A stretch of 64,000 bases of DNA. Origin: Actinoplanes regularis (GTDB lineage: Bacteria > Actinomycetota > Actinomycetes > Mycobacteriales > Micromonosporaceae). The stretch is from positions 806,001-870,000 of the forward strand of contig NZ_FZNR01000001.1 in assembly GCF_900188005.1 (NCBI RefSeq), given 5' to 3'. The notes under the pieces were generated by a model. It saw only the letters and a list, made by a program, of their open reading frames with translations. It made no database searches and had not been told where the DNA came from. How positions within the stretch are numbered: position 1 is the stretch's first letter; every line of letters begins with the position of its first letter. Positions 25,454 to 32,746 of this stretch are shown here, piece after piece. The translations under genes were made by a program, and so were the position numbers.

Positions 25454-25469
25454 GTGAGAGCGCTCTCAC
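25454..25469. promoter_or_regulatory. CebR/LacI-type operator upstream of glucanase
   Basis: GTGAGAGCGCTCTCAC is a perfect 16-bp palindrome. Its core TGAGAGCGCTCTCA differs symmetrically at one position per half from TGGGAGCGCTCCCA, the known CebR/CelR operator of actinomycete cellulolytic genes. It sits 24 bp upstream of the chosen start. Confidence 0.75.
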
Positions 25470-25516
25470 AAAGATTTCACGCTTGTTTCCGTCACTTGTC
25501 AACGTTTGTAAATGCG

Positions 25517-26221
25517 TCAATCGCTGGTGCGAGCAGGCACGAGCCGGCGGCGGACGATCTGCTCACCGGCGGTCCAGGCCGACGAGGTGACCAGGTAGAG
25601 ACCACCGGCCAACGGCAGCCAGGCCACCGCGAGCACGGTCAGCCAAGGCAGGTACTTCATCATCGAGGCGGTGAGCGCGGCCGCTCGCTGCTGGCTCTCG
25701 GCTCCCGGTCCGGCCGTCGCCGGCAGCGCGAGAGCGATCGCGCGGCGCGAGGACCACCAGGCGATCGCCGCGGCCAGGGTCAGCAGGACGGCGAAGACCG
25801 GCAGGCCCGCACCGAGGTGCGCGGTGAGCGGCACACCGGCGATCGACCCGGCCGGCGGATCGAGCGCCACCCGGTACATGACCATGAAGAACGGCGCCTG
25901 GGCCAGCGCCGGCAGCAGCCCGGCGAACGGCCCGATCCCGTGTTCCCGCTGCAGCGCGAGGGTGGCGGTGGCCAGTTCCAGCGGATCCCGGTGCTTCTTG
26001 CGGAGCTTCTCGAGCTCCGGCGCGAGCGCGGCGCGGCGGCGTTCGGTGCGGATCTGCAGGTAGGTGAGCGGGGTCAGCGAAGCCCGGACGAGCAGCGTGA
26101 AGACGACGATCGCGAGCGCCGCGGCGAGCCCTCCGGCGACCGGTTCGAGGCCCTCGGCGAGGCCGGTGATGGCGGTGTGGGCAGCGCTGACGACGGCGTG
26201 GAAGAGGCTGGAGACAGACAT
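25517..26221 (-). CDS. YidC/Oxa1 family membrane insertase-like protein
   Basis: A 234-aa polytopic membrane protein with the YidC core fold. A helix at about 25-50 contains the hydrophilic-groove Arg (VVFTLLVRASLTPLTYLQIRTE). A basic cytoplasmic hairpin (LEKLRKKHRDPLELATATLALQREHG) leads into LLPALAQAPFFMVMYRVA, then two further helices. The conserved L-P-x-x-x-Q-x-P-x-F pattern supports the family. It is shorter than the main actinobacterial YidC and is not beside rpmH/rnpA, so it is probably a paralogue with a narrower role. Confidence 0.85.
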   Translation of the reverse strand: MSVSSLFHAVVSAAHTAITGLAEGLEPVAGGLAAALAIVVFTLLVRASLTPLTYLQIRTERRRAALAPELEKLRKKHRDPLELATATLALQREHGIGPFAGLLPALAQAPFFMVMYRVALDPPAGSIAGVPLTAHLGAGLPVFAVLLTLAAAIAWWSSRRAIALALPATAGPGAESQQRAAALTASMMKYLPWLTVLAVAWLPLAGGLYLVTSSAWTAGEQIVRRRLVPARTSD

Positions 26222-26318
26222 GGACGTACCCCAAGGGTCCGAAGCGGAGTGGACACCGAGGCAGCGGCGAAGCGGCGATCCCCGCGGGCAGAAGATCGCG
26301 GGGTGTACGGAAGAAGGG

Positions 26319-26591
26319 CTACGCGGCTGCGGGGCGGGCGGTGGGTGCTCTGGGGCGCGGGCGCCCGGCGGCACCGGGGTCGAGCAGGCGCGGAGCCGAC
26401 GCGCGGGCCCGGCGGGCGAACGCCCGGATGCCCGGGATCAGCCCGGCGGCCAGGACCGGCACCGCGACCGCGGCGACCAGCAGCAGCGCGGCGGTGACCA
26501 GGGCCAGCGCCAGAACCAGGCGCGGGCCACCGCCCAGACCGGGCTCGAGCAGGGCGGAACCCGCCAGTACCCAGTACCCGACCAGCAGCAT
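26319..26591 (-). CDS. Small membrane protein beside the YidC paralogue (DUF6412-like)
   Basis: A 90-aa protein with two hydrophobic segments (MLLVGYWVLAGSALL and LVLALALVTAALLLVAAVAVPVLAA) and a basic, Arg/Pro/Ala-rich cytoplasmic tail. It resembles the DUF6412 proteins that I recall next to YidC paralogues in other actinomycetes; this is recognition by size, position and topology, not a search. It is 97 bp upstream of the YidC-like gene on the same strand, so it may be an accessory subunit. Confidence 0.65.
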   Translation of the reverse strand: MLLVGYWVLAGSALLEPGLGGGPRLVLALALVTAALLLVAAVAVPVLAAGLIPGIRAFARRARASAPRLLDPGAAGRPRPRAPTARPAAA

Positions 26592-26658
26592 GGCGGCAGC
26601 CTAACGCCGGTGGTCAAGCGCCGGTTTCCGGCGAAGATCCGGCGGGTAATTCACGCGC

Positions 26659-27819
26659 ATGGAAGCCGCGGCCCACGGCACGACGACGATCTCTCCGCAA
26701 CTCGCCGCCCGCGCCGAACGGGGCGATCTGCTGACCCTCGGAATGGAGGAGGAGTACCTGCTGGTCGACGCGGTCGAACCGCGCGGCGTGGAGACCGTCG
26801 AGGCGGTCCTCGACGAGGTGCCGGAGGAGCTGCGGCCGAGCGTTCAGCACGAATACCTGCGCAGCCAGATCGAGGTGGCGAGCCCGCCGCAGCTGGAGCT
26901 GGCCGGGCTCTACGCGGCGATGAGCCGGCTGCGCACCGGGGTGGCCGACGCGGCCGAACGGGCCGGCTCCCGGCTCGTCGCGGCCGGGGCCGGACCGGCC
27001 GCCGGCCCGAACAGCCGGCTGGTGGACAACCCGCGGTACCACCGGATGCGGGAGCAGTTCGGCGACCTCGCCCCCGGTCAGGGCCTGTGCGGCACGCACG
27101 TGCACGTCAGCATCCCGGACCCGGAGACCGGCGTGCGGGTGCTCAACCACCTGCGACCCTGGCTGCCGGTGCTACAAGCGGCGGCGGCGAACTCGCCCCT
27201 CTTCGGCGGGCACGACACCGGCTACGCCAGCTGGCGCTCGATGATGTGGGAGCGCTGGCCGACCGTGGGTCCGACGCCGTACCTGCACAGCCACGAGCAC
27301 TACCTGACGCTGCTCGCGGACCTCCGGGCGAGCGGCGCGATGCTCGACGAGGGAATGCTCTACTGGTACGCCCGGCTCTCCGCGAACTATCCGACCGTGG
27401 AGCTCCGGATGGGCGACGTGACGCCCACTCTGGACGACGCGATCCTGCTCGCCGCCCTGGCCCGGGCGCTGGTCACCACCCTGCTGAACGAGGTGCGGTC
27501 CGGCGCCGAGGCCCCGGACGTGCCGCATCCGCTGCTGATGGCCGCGCACTGGCGGGCCGCCAAGGACGGGCTGGAGGGTCTCGGCCTGGACATGGCCAGC
27601 CGGGAGCCGCGCCCCGCCTGGCGACTGCTGCGGCAGCTCGTCGCGTATGTGCGCCCGGAGCTGGAACGGTACGGCGACCTGGAGCTGACCACCGTCCTGC
27701 TGGATCGGCTGCGGTCCCGCGGCACCGGCGCGGCACGGCAGCGCGCGCTGCTGGCCAAGGGCACGCCGGTGGCGGGCGTGGTGGACTGGCTGGCTCGTAC
27801 GACCCGCGGTGAGACGTGA
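26659..27819 (+). CDS. Carboxylate-amine ligase / glutamate-cysteine ligase-like (YbdK type)
   Basis: A 386-aa member of the GCS2 family of ATP-dependent carboxylate-amine ligases. The nucleotide and metal-binding start is LTLGMEEEYLLVD, and the family signature is CGTHVHVSIPD. YbdK-type proteins show weak gamma-glutamyl-cysteine ligase activity. In actinomycetes related enzymes feed ergothioneine synthesis (EgtA), but no other ergothioneine gene is nearby, so I do not assign that role. It is divergent from the small membrane-protein gene and appears monocistronic. Confidence 0.88.
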   Translation: MEAAAHGTTTISPQLAARAERGDLLTLGMEEEYLLVDAVEPRGVETVEAVLDEVPEELRPSVQHEYLRSQIEVASPPQLELAGLYAAMSRLRTGVADAAERAGSRLVAAGAGPAAGPNSRLVDNPRYHRMREQFGDLAPGQGLCGTHVHVSIPDPETGVRVLNHLRPWLPVLQAAAANSPLFGGHDTGYASWRSMMWERWPTVGPTPYLHSHEHYLTLLADLRASGAMLDEGMLYWYARLSANYPTVELRMGDVTPTLDDAILLAALARALVTTLLNEVRSGAEAPDVPHPLLMAAHWRAAKDGLEGLGLDMASREPRPAWRLLRQLVAYVRPELERYGDLELTTVLLDRLRSRGTGAARQRALLAKGTPVAGVVDWLARTTRGET

Positions 27820-27958
27820 CGGGTTGAGAATTTCGGCTGAATAACAACAGATATTGCACACAGCAATACGGTGAGTGAGCAGGCAAGACCACGACAAGTA
27901 ACGATGTGATGACCGATCTGGTATCGCATCTGATCTTGTCGCACGGTAGGCATGACGA

Positions 27959-29368
27959 ATGCCGCCGTATACCTCGCCTCAGTTGACGAGCTCCGGCGAC
28001 GCAGCCGCGACGGGTGGGCGGCACCGTCGGCCGGAGACAGACGACGGATCCAGGACCGCTTCGTGGGCCCGGCCCCGCACGGCGATCCTCGGGCCGTCGC
28101 TGCGCTCCCCTGTGGACTCCACCAGCTCCGCACAGACGACCGGGACGAGGTCGGCCCGCCACCGTGCCGGGGACACCGGGTCGTACAGCACCATTCGCGC
28201 CACGAACGACCCCCAGCGCTCCCGGCGTTCCGCGGGGCCCCGGCGATCCCGCACGAAGCGCCCGATCACCGGCACCCACCGCGCGCCGAACACGCTGCCC
28301 CTGGAAGCCTGGCTGGAAGCGGCCAAGAACCGGCCGACCACCGTGCTCGGCACCCTGGTCATGGCCGGCCTGCTGGTCACCGCCGTGCCGCTCGCCCAGC
28401 CGGACGGCAACGACCCGGGTTCGCTGACCGCCGCCGCGGCGGCGACCGCCTCGGCCCAGGCGGCGCAGCGCGGCAAGTCCGGCTCCGTCGGCGGCCAGCA
28501 GCAGGACGCTCCGCAGGCGCAGCCGATCGTCGACAAGACCGCGAAGCCCACCCCGGAGGCGACCGTCACCAAGCCGGGCGGGCTGGACCCGGCCGCGACC
28601 GTGCCGCTGGGCGCCGGGCCGGGCAAGTCACTGCTCACCACGGGCGGCCGGCAGGTCGCGCTGACCTTCGACGACGGGCCGGACCCGGAGCAGACCCCGA
28701 AGATCCTGGCGATGCTCGACCAGTACGGCGTGAAGGCGACCTTCTGCCTCGTCGGCTCGCAGGCGGAGAAGCACCCCGACCTGGTCCGGGACATCGTCGC
28801 CGCCGGGCACTCGCTGTGCAACCACACGTTCGACCACGACCTGTCGATCGCGAAGAAGAGCCCTTCGCAGATCCGGGCCGACCTGAAGAAGACCAACGCG
28901 GCGATCCGGGCCGCGGTGCCGGACGCGCCGATCCCGTTCTTCCGCGCCCCGGGCGGCAACTTCAACGACAAACTGGTGAAGGTCGCGCACGGCGTCGGGA
29001 TGGCCTCCCTCTACTGGGAGGTCGACCCCCGCGACTGGGAACACCTCGAGAACGAGACCGACGCCGAGCACATCAAGCGCGTGGTGGCGACGGTGAAGAA
29101 GCAGGTCAAGCCGGGCGCGATCGTGCTCTCGCACGACTTCAACCAGCCCGACACCATCGCCGCCTACAAGGAACTCCTGCCCTGGCTCGCCGAGAACTTC
29201 GAACTCGGCATCCCCTCCGGCACCGGCGAAACCCCGACCGCCCCGGCCACCCCGCCCACGACCGAGCCGACCCCGGCCCCGTCCGCCAGCGAAACCACCG
29301 CCCCGGTCGCCCCAGCCAACGCCGCCGCTGTGGAGGCCCCGGCCACGCAAGCCCCGACCGGCGAATAG
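27959..29368 (+). CDS. Membrane-anchored polysaccharide deacetylase (NodB domain)
   Basis: A 469-aa type II membrane protein. A long Arg/Ser/Thr-rich cytoplasmic N-terminus (about 1-125) precedes one transmembrane helix (VLGTLVMAGLLVTAVPLA). An Ala/Pro-rich linker leads to a NodB homology domain (about 225-415). Catalytic motifs are VALTFDDGPDPEQT (metal Asp and base), HSLCNHTFDHD (His ligands), FFRAPGGN and IVLSHDF. A Thr/Pro/Ala-rich tail follows. Such enzymes de-N-acetylate peptidoglycan or chitin oligomers at the cell surface. The basic N-terminus is unusually long; a downstream start is possible. Confidence 0.85.
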   Translation: MPPYTSPQLTSSGDAAATGGRHRRPETDDGSRTASWARPRTAILGPSLRSPVDSTSSAQTTGTRSARHRAGDTGSYSTIRATNDPQRSRRSAGPRRSRTKRPITGTHRAPNTLPLEAWLEAAKNRPTTVLGTLVMAGLLVTAVPLAQPDGNDPGSLTAAAAATASAQAAQRGKSGSVGGQQQDAPQAQPIVDKTAKPTPEATVTKPGGLDPAATVPLGAGPGKSLLTTGGRQVALTFDDGPDPEQTPKILAMLDQYGVKATFCLVGSQAEKHPDLVRDIVAAGHSLCNHTFDHDLSIAKKSPSQIRADLKKTNAAIRAAVPDAPIPFFRAPGGNFNDKLVKVAHGVGMASLYWEVDPRDWEHLENETDAEHIKRVVATVKKQVKPGAIVLSHDFNQPDTIAAYKELLPWLAENFELGIPSGTGETPTAPATPPTTEPTPAPSASETTAPVAPANAAAVEAPATQAPTGE

Positions 29369-29383
29369 CAGGCTCGATCGATT

Positions 29384-29415
29384 GATGACCGCAACCCGCA
29401 CGGGTCGCGGTCATC
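29384..29415. terminator. Bidirectional terminator
   Basis: Arms GATGACCGC (29384-29392) and GCGGTCATC (29407-29415), with an inner ACCCG/CGGGT stem, lie between the convergent deacetylase and glycosylase genes. Confidence 0.8.
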
Positions 29416-29417
29416 GA

Positions 29418-30224
29418 TCATTTCTGACAAACAGGGCACCAGTAGAGGTTGCGGCCGGCGAGCGGGCCACGGGCCACATCCGTGCCGCAGACCAGGCACG
29501 GCTGGCCGAACCGGCGATACACGTACACCTCGCCGCCGTGCCGGTCGACGCGCGGCGCCCGCCGCATCGCCTCCGGGGTGTGCTGGGTGTGCACGGTGTC
29601 GATCCGGCCGCGCGCCACGCCCTCCTTCATCAGGGCGCGCAGGTCGTCCCAGAGCGCGGTCCAGCCCTCCCGGTCGATCGCGGTGCCCGGGGTGAGCGGG
29701 GAGAGACCGGCCCGGAACAGCACCTCGTTGGCGTAGATCAGGCCGCAGCCGGCCACGATGGACTGGTCGAGCAGGAGCGCGAAGAGCGGCTTGGTGCTGG
29801 ACCGGATCCTCGTGTGCGATCGCGCGGGATCGGCGTCGTCGCGCAACGGGTCGGCGCCGAGCCGGGCCCGCAGCGCCTCCACCGCCGGCGGCTCGAGCAC
29901 CTCGCAGGCGGTCGGGCCGCGCAGGTCGAGCCAGTGCGCGGGGCCGATCATCCGCATCCTGACCTGGCCCACCGGCTCGGGCAGCGGCGGCTCGCCCTCG
30001 GTGAACTTGCCGTAGAGCCCGAGGTGGACATGCAGGGTGCGGTCACCCTCGTAGTGGTGCAGCAGATGCTTGCCGTACGCCTCGGTGTCGCGCAGCACCC
30101 GCCCGTCGAGCAGCGCGGCGCCGCTCGCGAACCGGCCCTGCGGGCTGGCGAGCCGCACCGGATGACCGGCGAACAGCTCACGGTGACGGGTGGCAAGACG
30201 GTGAATGGTATGTCCCTCCGGCAC
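29418..30224 (-). CDS. Fpg/Nei family DNA glycosylase (Nei2-like)
   Basis: Base-excision repair glycosylase/AP lyase of 268 aa. From GTG 30224 the mature enzyme begins with the catalytic MPEGHT (Pro2 nucleophile, Glu3), which fixes the start even though the frame is open further upstream. The helix-two-turn-helix has QSIVAGCGLIYANEVLF. The C-terminal zinc finger is C-x2-C (CLVCG) and C-x2-C (CPVC). The PEGHTIHR opening is typical of the Nei branch, which removes oxidised pyrimidines. Confidence 0.93.
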   Translation of the reverse strand: MPEGHTIHRLATRHRELFAGHPVRLASPQGRFASGAALLDGRVLRDTEAYGKHLLHHYEGDRTLHVHLGLYGKFTEGEPPLPEPVGQVRMRMIGPAHWLDLRGPTACEVLEPPAVEALRARLGADPLRDDADPARSHTRIRSSTKPLFALLLDQSIVAGCGLIYANEVLFRAGLSPLTPGTAIDREGWTALWDDLRALMKEGVARGRIDTVHTQHTPEAMRRAPRVDRHGGEVYVYRRFGQPCLVCGTDVARGPLAGRNLYWCPVCQK

Positions 30225-30315
30225 GCGCCAAAGGTATCCGCCGGGAAGCATCCGAACGGATCGCCCGTGATCAGCGCCACTCCGGGTTCGGGGGGCATTC
30301 TGCCGTGAGCGGATT

Positions 30316-30326
30316 CGCCCAGAGGG
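30316..30326. promoter_or_regulatory. Weak candidate ClgR box upstream of clpP
   Basis: CGCCCAGAGGG matches the published ClgR core CGCYNANRGCG at all but one position, 75 bp upstream of the clpP start. ClgR is the usual activator of clpP in actinobacteria. One mismatch in a short GC-rich motif makes this only suggestive. Confidence 0.3.
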
Positions 30327-30400
30327 GAATCACTGGGCCTCGACGCCCGCTTTGGTAGAAGGTGTGAGACGTAGAAGAGCGGATGCGAAAGGGTTGACCC

Positions 30401-31006
30401 ATGAGTGTTGACACGACCATGCGCGGTGGCGGCGCGTCCTTCGACGACCAGGTCTTCGAGCGTCTGCTCCGAGAGCGGATCATCTTCCTCGGCAGCGAGG
30501 TCAACGACGAGGTGACCAACCGCATCTGCGCCCAGATGCTGCTGCTCGCCTCGGAGGACGCGGAGCGCGACATCGCGCTGTACATCAACTCCCCCGGTGG
30601 CTCGATCAGCGCCGGGATGGCGGTGTACGACACCATGCAGTACATCAAGAACGACGTGGCCACCATCGCGATGGGCATGGCCGCCTCGATGGGCCAGTTC
30701 CTGCTCTGCGCCGGCACCCCCGGTAAGCGCTACGCGCTGCCCCACGCCCGGGTGATGATGCACCAGCTCTCCGGTGGCATCGGCGGCACCGCGGCGGACA
30801 TCGCCATCCAGGCCGAGAGCATGCTGCACATCAAGCAGGTCATGAACGAGCGGATCGCCTTCCACAGCGGGCACACCCCGGAAGAGATCGAGCGCGACTC
30901 CGACCGGGACCGCTGGTTCACCGCCCGGCAGGCCAAGGAGTACGGCCTGGTCGATCACGTGATCTCCAAGGCCTCCGACGTGAACGCGGCCCCCTCGCTG
31001 GTCTGA
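30401..31006 (+). CDS. clpP: ATP-dependent Clp protease proteolytic subunit
   Basis: A 201-aa ClpP serine protease subunit that forms a tetradecameric chamber with a Clp ATPase. The triad is present: Ser96 in GMAASMGQF, His121 in RVMMHQ and probable Asp170 in ERDSDRDRWF. The oxyanion segment YINSPGGSISAGMA is intact. AAAGGG lies about 10 nt upstream of the ATG. It is flanked by a terminator and an unrelated membrane-protein gene, so it is not in the common clpP1P2-clpX operon; this is likely an additional ClpP paralogue. Confidence 0.95.
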   Translation: MSVDTTMRGGGASFDDQVFERLLRERIIFLGSEVNDEVTNRICAQMLLLASEDAERDIALYINSPGGSISAGMAVYDTMQYIKNDVATIAMGMAASMGQFLLCAGTPGKRYALPHARVMMHQLSGGIGGTAADIAIQAESMLHIKQVMNERIAFHSGHTPEEIERDSDRDRWFTARQAKEYGLVDHVISKASDVNAAPSLV

Positions 31007-31023
31007 CGCCGGCGGGGTCCGTC

Positions 31024-31060
31024 CACGAGGGGTACACAGCGCGGCTGTGCACCCCTCGTG
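31024..31060 (+). terminator. Terminator after clpP
   Basis: Arms CACGAGGGGT (31024-31033) and ACCCCTCGTG (31051-31060), with an inner CACAGC/GCTGTG stem, are followed by TCGTTT. Confidence 0.85.
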
Positions 31061-31130
31061 TCGTTTCTCGGCGATCGGGGTATAGAGCGACGTCATAGAC
31101 CCCCGAGATACTCGCCAAGGAGGTGCTGAC

Positions 31131-31655
31131 GTGAGGATGCCTACCTTCTCGCGTACGGCCACGAGCGATACCGAAACGGCCCGGGTCCCCGTTCGGCCCC
31201 GCCGGGACGAGGACGCCACCACCCAGACCATCACCAAGCCCCCGGCCAGCACGGTCACCCCGCCGACCGAGGCCGAACGCAAGCCCGTCGTGGTCGGCCG
31301 CCCGGCCGCCCCCGCCCCCGCCCCGGTCCGCCGGCCCCGCGCCAGCGGTCTCGCGACGTTCGGCCTGATCGCCGGCGTGGCGGGGCTCGCCCTGGTGCTC
31401 TCCGGCCCGCTCGCCGGCTGGGGCCTCGGCGTGGCCGGCCTCGGCCTGCTCCTCTCGCTGCTCGGGCTGAGCGCGACCCGCAAGCAGCACGTGGCCGGCA
31501 AGGCCGACGCGCTGATCGGCATCGTGGTCGCGCTCGGCGCGATCGTGCTCGGAGTGCTCGCCCTCAACGGGCAGCTGAGCTGGCTCGGCACCGACACCCA
31601 GCCGCCGTCGGACCTGCGCGAGTGGCTTGACGCACAGTTTGCGAACCGGTTCTGA
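31131..31655 (+). CDS. Two-to-three-helix membrane protein with Pro-rich N-terminus
   Basis: A 174-aa protein from GTG 31131, which has AGGAGG 7 nt upstream. About 80 charged, Pro/Thr/Arg-rich residues precede a hydrophobic region with helices LATFGLIAGVAGLALVLSGPLAG, LGVAGLGLLLSLLGL and ALIGIVVALGAIVLGVLAL. This resembles DUF4190-type actinobacterial membrane proteins. A short extracellular C-terminus follows. Its function is unknown. Confidence 0.75.
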   Translation: MRMPTFSRTATSDTETARVPVRPRRDEDATTQTITKPPASTVTPPTEAERKPVVVGRPAAPAPAPVRRPRASGLATFGLIAGVAGLALVLSGPLAGWGLGVAGLGLLLSLLGLSATRKQHVAGKADALIGIVVALGAIVLGVLALNGQLSWLGTDTQPPSDLREWLDAQFANRF

Positions 31656-31742
31656 TGGGTAACTGACATTTACCGGCGGCGATACGCTTGCTGGTACACC
31701 CCTCGGAACCGGGACGGCCAATGGTCGGCCCGCCCCGAGACC

Positions 31743-31783
31743 CTCCGGCGGTTCGCCGGACCGGGCTCCGGCGGTTCGCCGGA
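31743..31783. repeat. Two direct copies of an 18-nt mini-palindrome
   Basis: CTCCGGCGGTTCGCCGGA occurs at 31743-31760 and again at 31766-31783. Each copy is a small hairpin (TCCGGCG/CGCCGGA with a 3-nt loop). They precede a longer terminator-like hairpin in the 293-bp gap before ddaH. Confidence 0.8.
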
Positions 31784-31790
31784 CGACCCG

Positions 31791-31836
31791 CACGGGCGCC
31801 GGGAGTGATGTGGAAACGTCGCTCCCGGCGCCCGTG
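31791..31836. terminator. Long GC-rich hairpin in the ddaH upstream gap
   Basis: A perfect 15-bp stem (CACGGGCGCCGGGAG at 31791-31805, complement at 31822-31836) has a 16-nt loop. It probably ends transcription from the membrane-protein gene before the ddaH promoter. Confidence 0.7.
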
Positions 31837-31948
31837 TCGTGTCTACGCAACGATTCGCCGCGCGACCAAGTGATCACGCAACGATCCGCTGCGGAACGCA
31901 TGGATGAACTAGGGTGTCCGACGGTCTCTCGCACCTACCGTTTCCTGC

Positions 31949-32746
31949 ATGACCGCCAAGCGTCGCTACCTGATGTGCCGGCCCACCCACTTCGCCGTCA
32001 CCTACCGGATCAACCCGTGGATGGATCCCACCGCGCCTTACGACAACGCGCTTGCCGTCCGCCAGTGGGCGAACCTGCGCCAGGCCTTCCTCGACCTGGG
32101 CCACACCGTCGAGGAGATCGACCCGCTGCCCGGCCTGCCCGACATGGTCTTCGCCGCGAACGGCGGGACGATCGTCGACGGCCGCGCCCTGGGCGTGCAG
32201 TTCCGGGACGCCGAGCGGGCCGACGAGGCCCCGGCGTACGCCGCGTGGTTCCGGGAGAGCGGCTTCGAGGTCGAGATGCCCAAGCACGACAACGAGGGCG
32301 AGGGCGACATCCTGCTCGCCGGTGACGTGCTGCTGGCCGGGACCGGGTTCCGCACCTCGCACGCGTCGCACGCCGAGACCCAGGAGTTCCTGCGCCGGCC
32401 CGTGATCACGCTGCAGTTGGTCGACCCGGCGTACTACCACCTGGACACCGCGCTCTGCGTGCTCGACGAGACGAACATCGCGTACCTGCCGTCGGCTTTC
32501 TCCCCGGGTTCCCAGGCCGTCCTGCGGCAGCTGTTCCCGAATGCGATCATCGCAACATCCGAGGACGCCGCCGTGCTCGGCCTCAACGCGGTCAGCGACG
32601 GCCACAACGTGGTGCTGCCGGTGCAGGCCGAGCACCTGACCGAGGCGCTGCGCAAGGCCGGTTACAACCCGATCGGGGTCGACGTCTCCGAGCTGCGCAA
32701 GGCCGGCGGCGGCCCCAAGTGCTGCACGCTGGAGGTGCGCGCATGA
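31949..32746 (+). CDS. ddaH: Dimethylarginine dimethylaminohydrolase-like amidinohydrolase
   Basis: A 265-aa enzyme of the guanidino-modifying pentein family, which converts methylated arginines, or arginine in relatives, to citrulline. The catalytic set is visible: the substrate-binding FAANGGTI segment, His164 in YYHLDTALC, and the nucleophile in the C-terminal KCCTLE (Cys258/259). The ribosome-binding site is poor. It overlaps rocD by 4 bp, a coupling common in actinobacteria. Arginine deiminase-like or amidinotransferase-like activity cannot be fully excluded, but length and motifs favour DDAH. Confidence 0.88.
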   Translation: MTAKRRYLMCRPTHFAVTYRINPWMDPTAPYDNALAVRQWANLRQAFLDLGHTVEEIDPLPGLPDMVFAANGGTIVDGRALGVQFRDAERADEAPAYAAWFRESGFEVEMPKHDNEGEGDILLAGDVLLAGTGFRTSHASHAETQEFLRRPVITLQLVDPAYYHLDTALCVLDETNIAYLPSAFSPGSQAVLRQLFPNAIIATSEDAAVLGLNAVSDGHNVVLPVQAEHLTEALRKAGYNPIGVDVSELRKAGGGPKCCTLEVRA

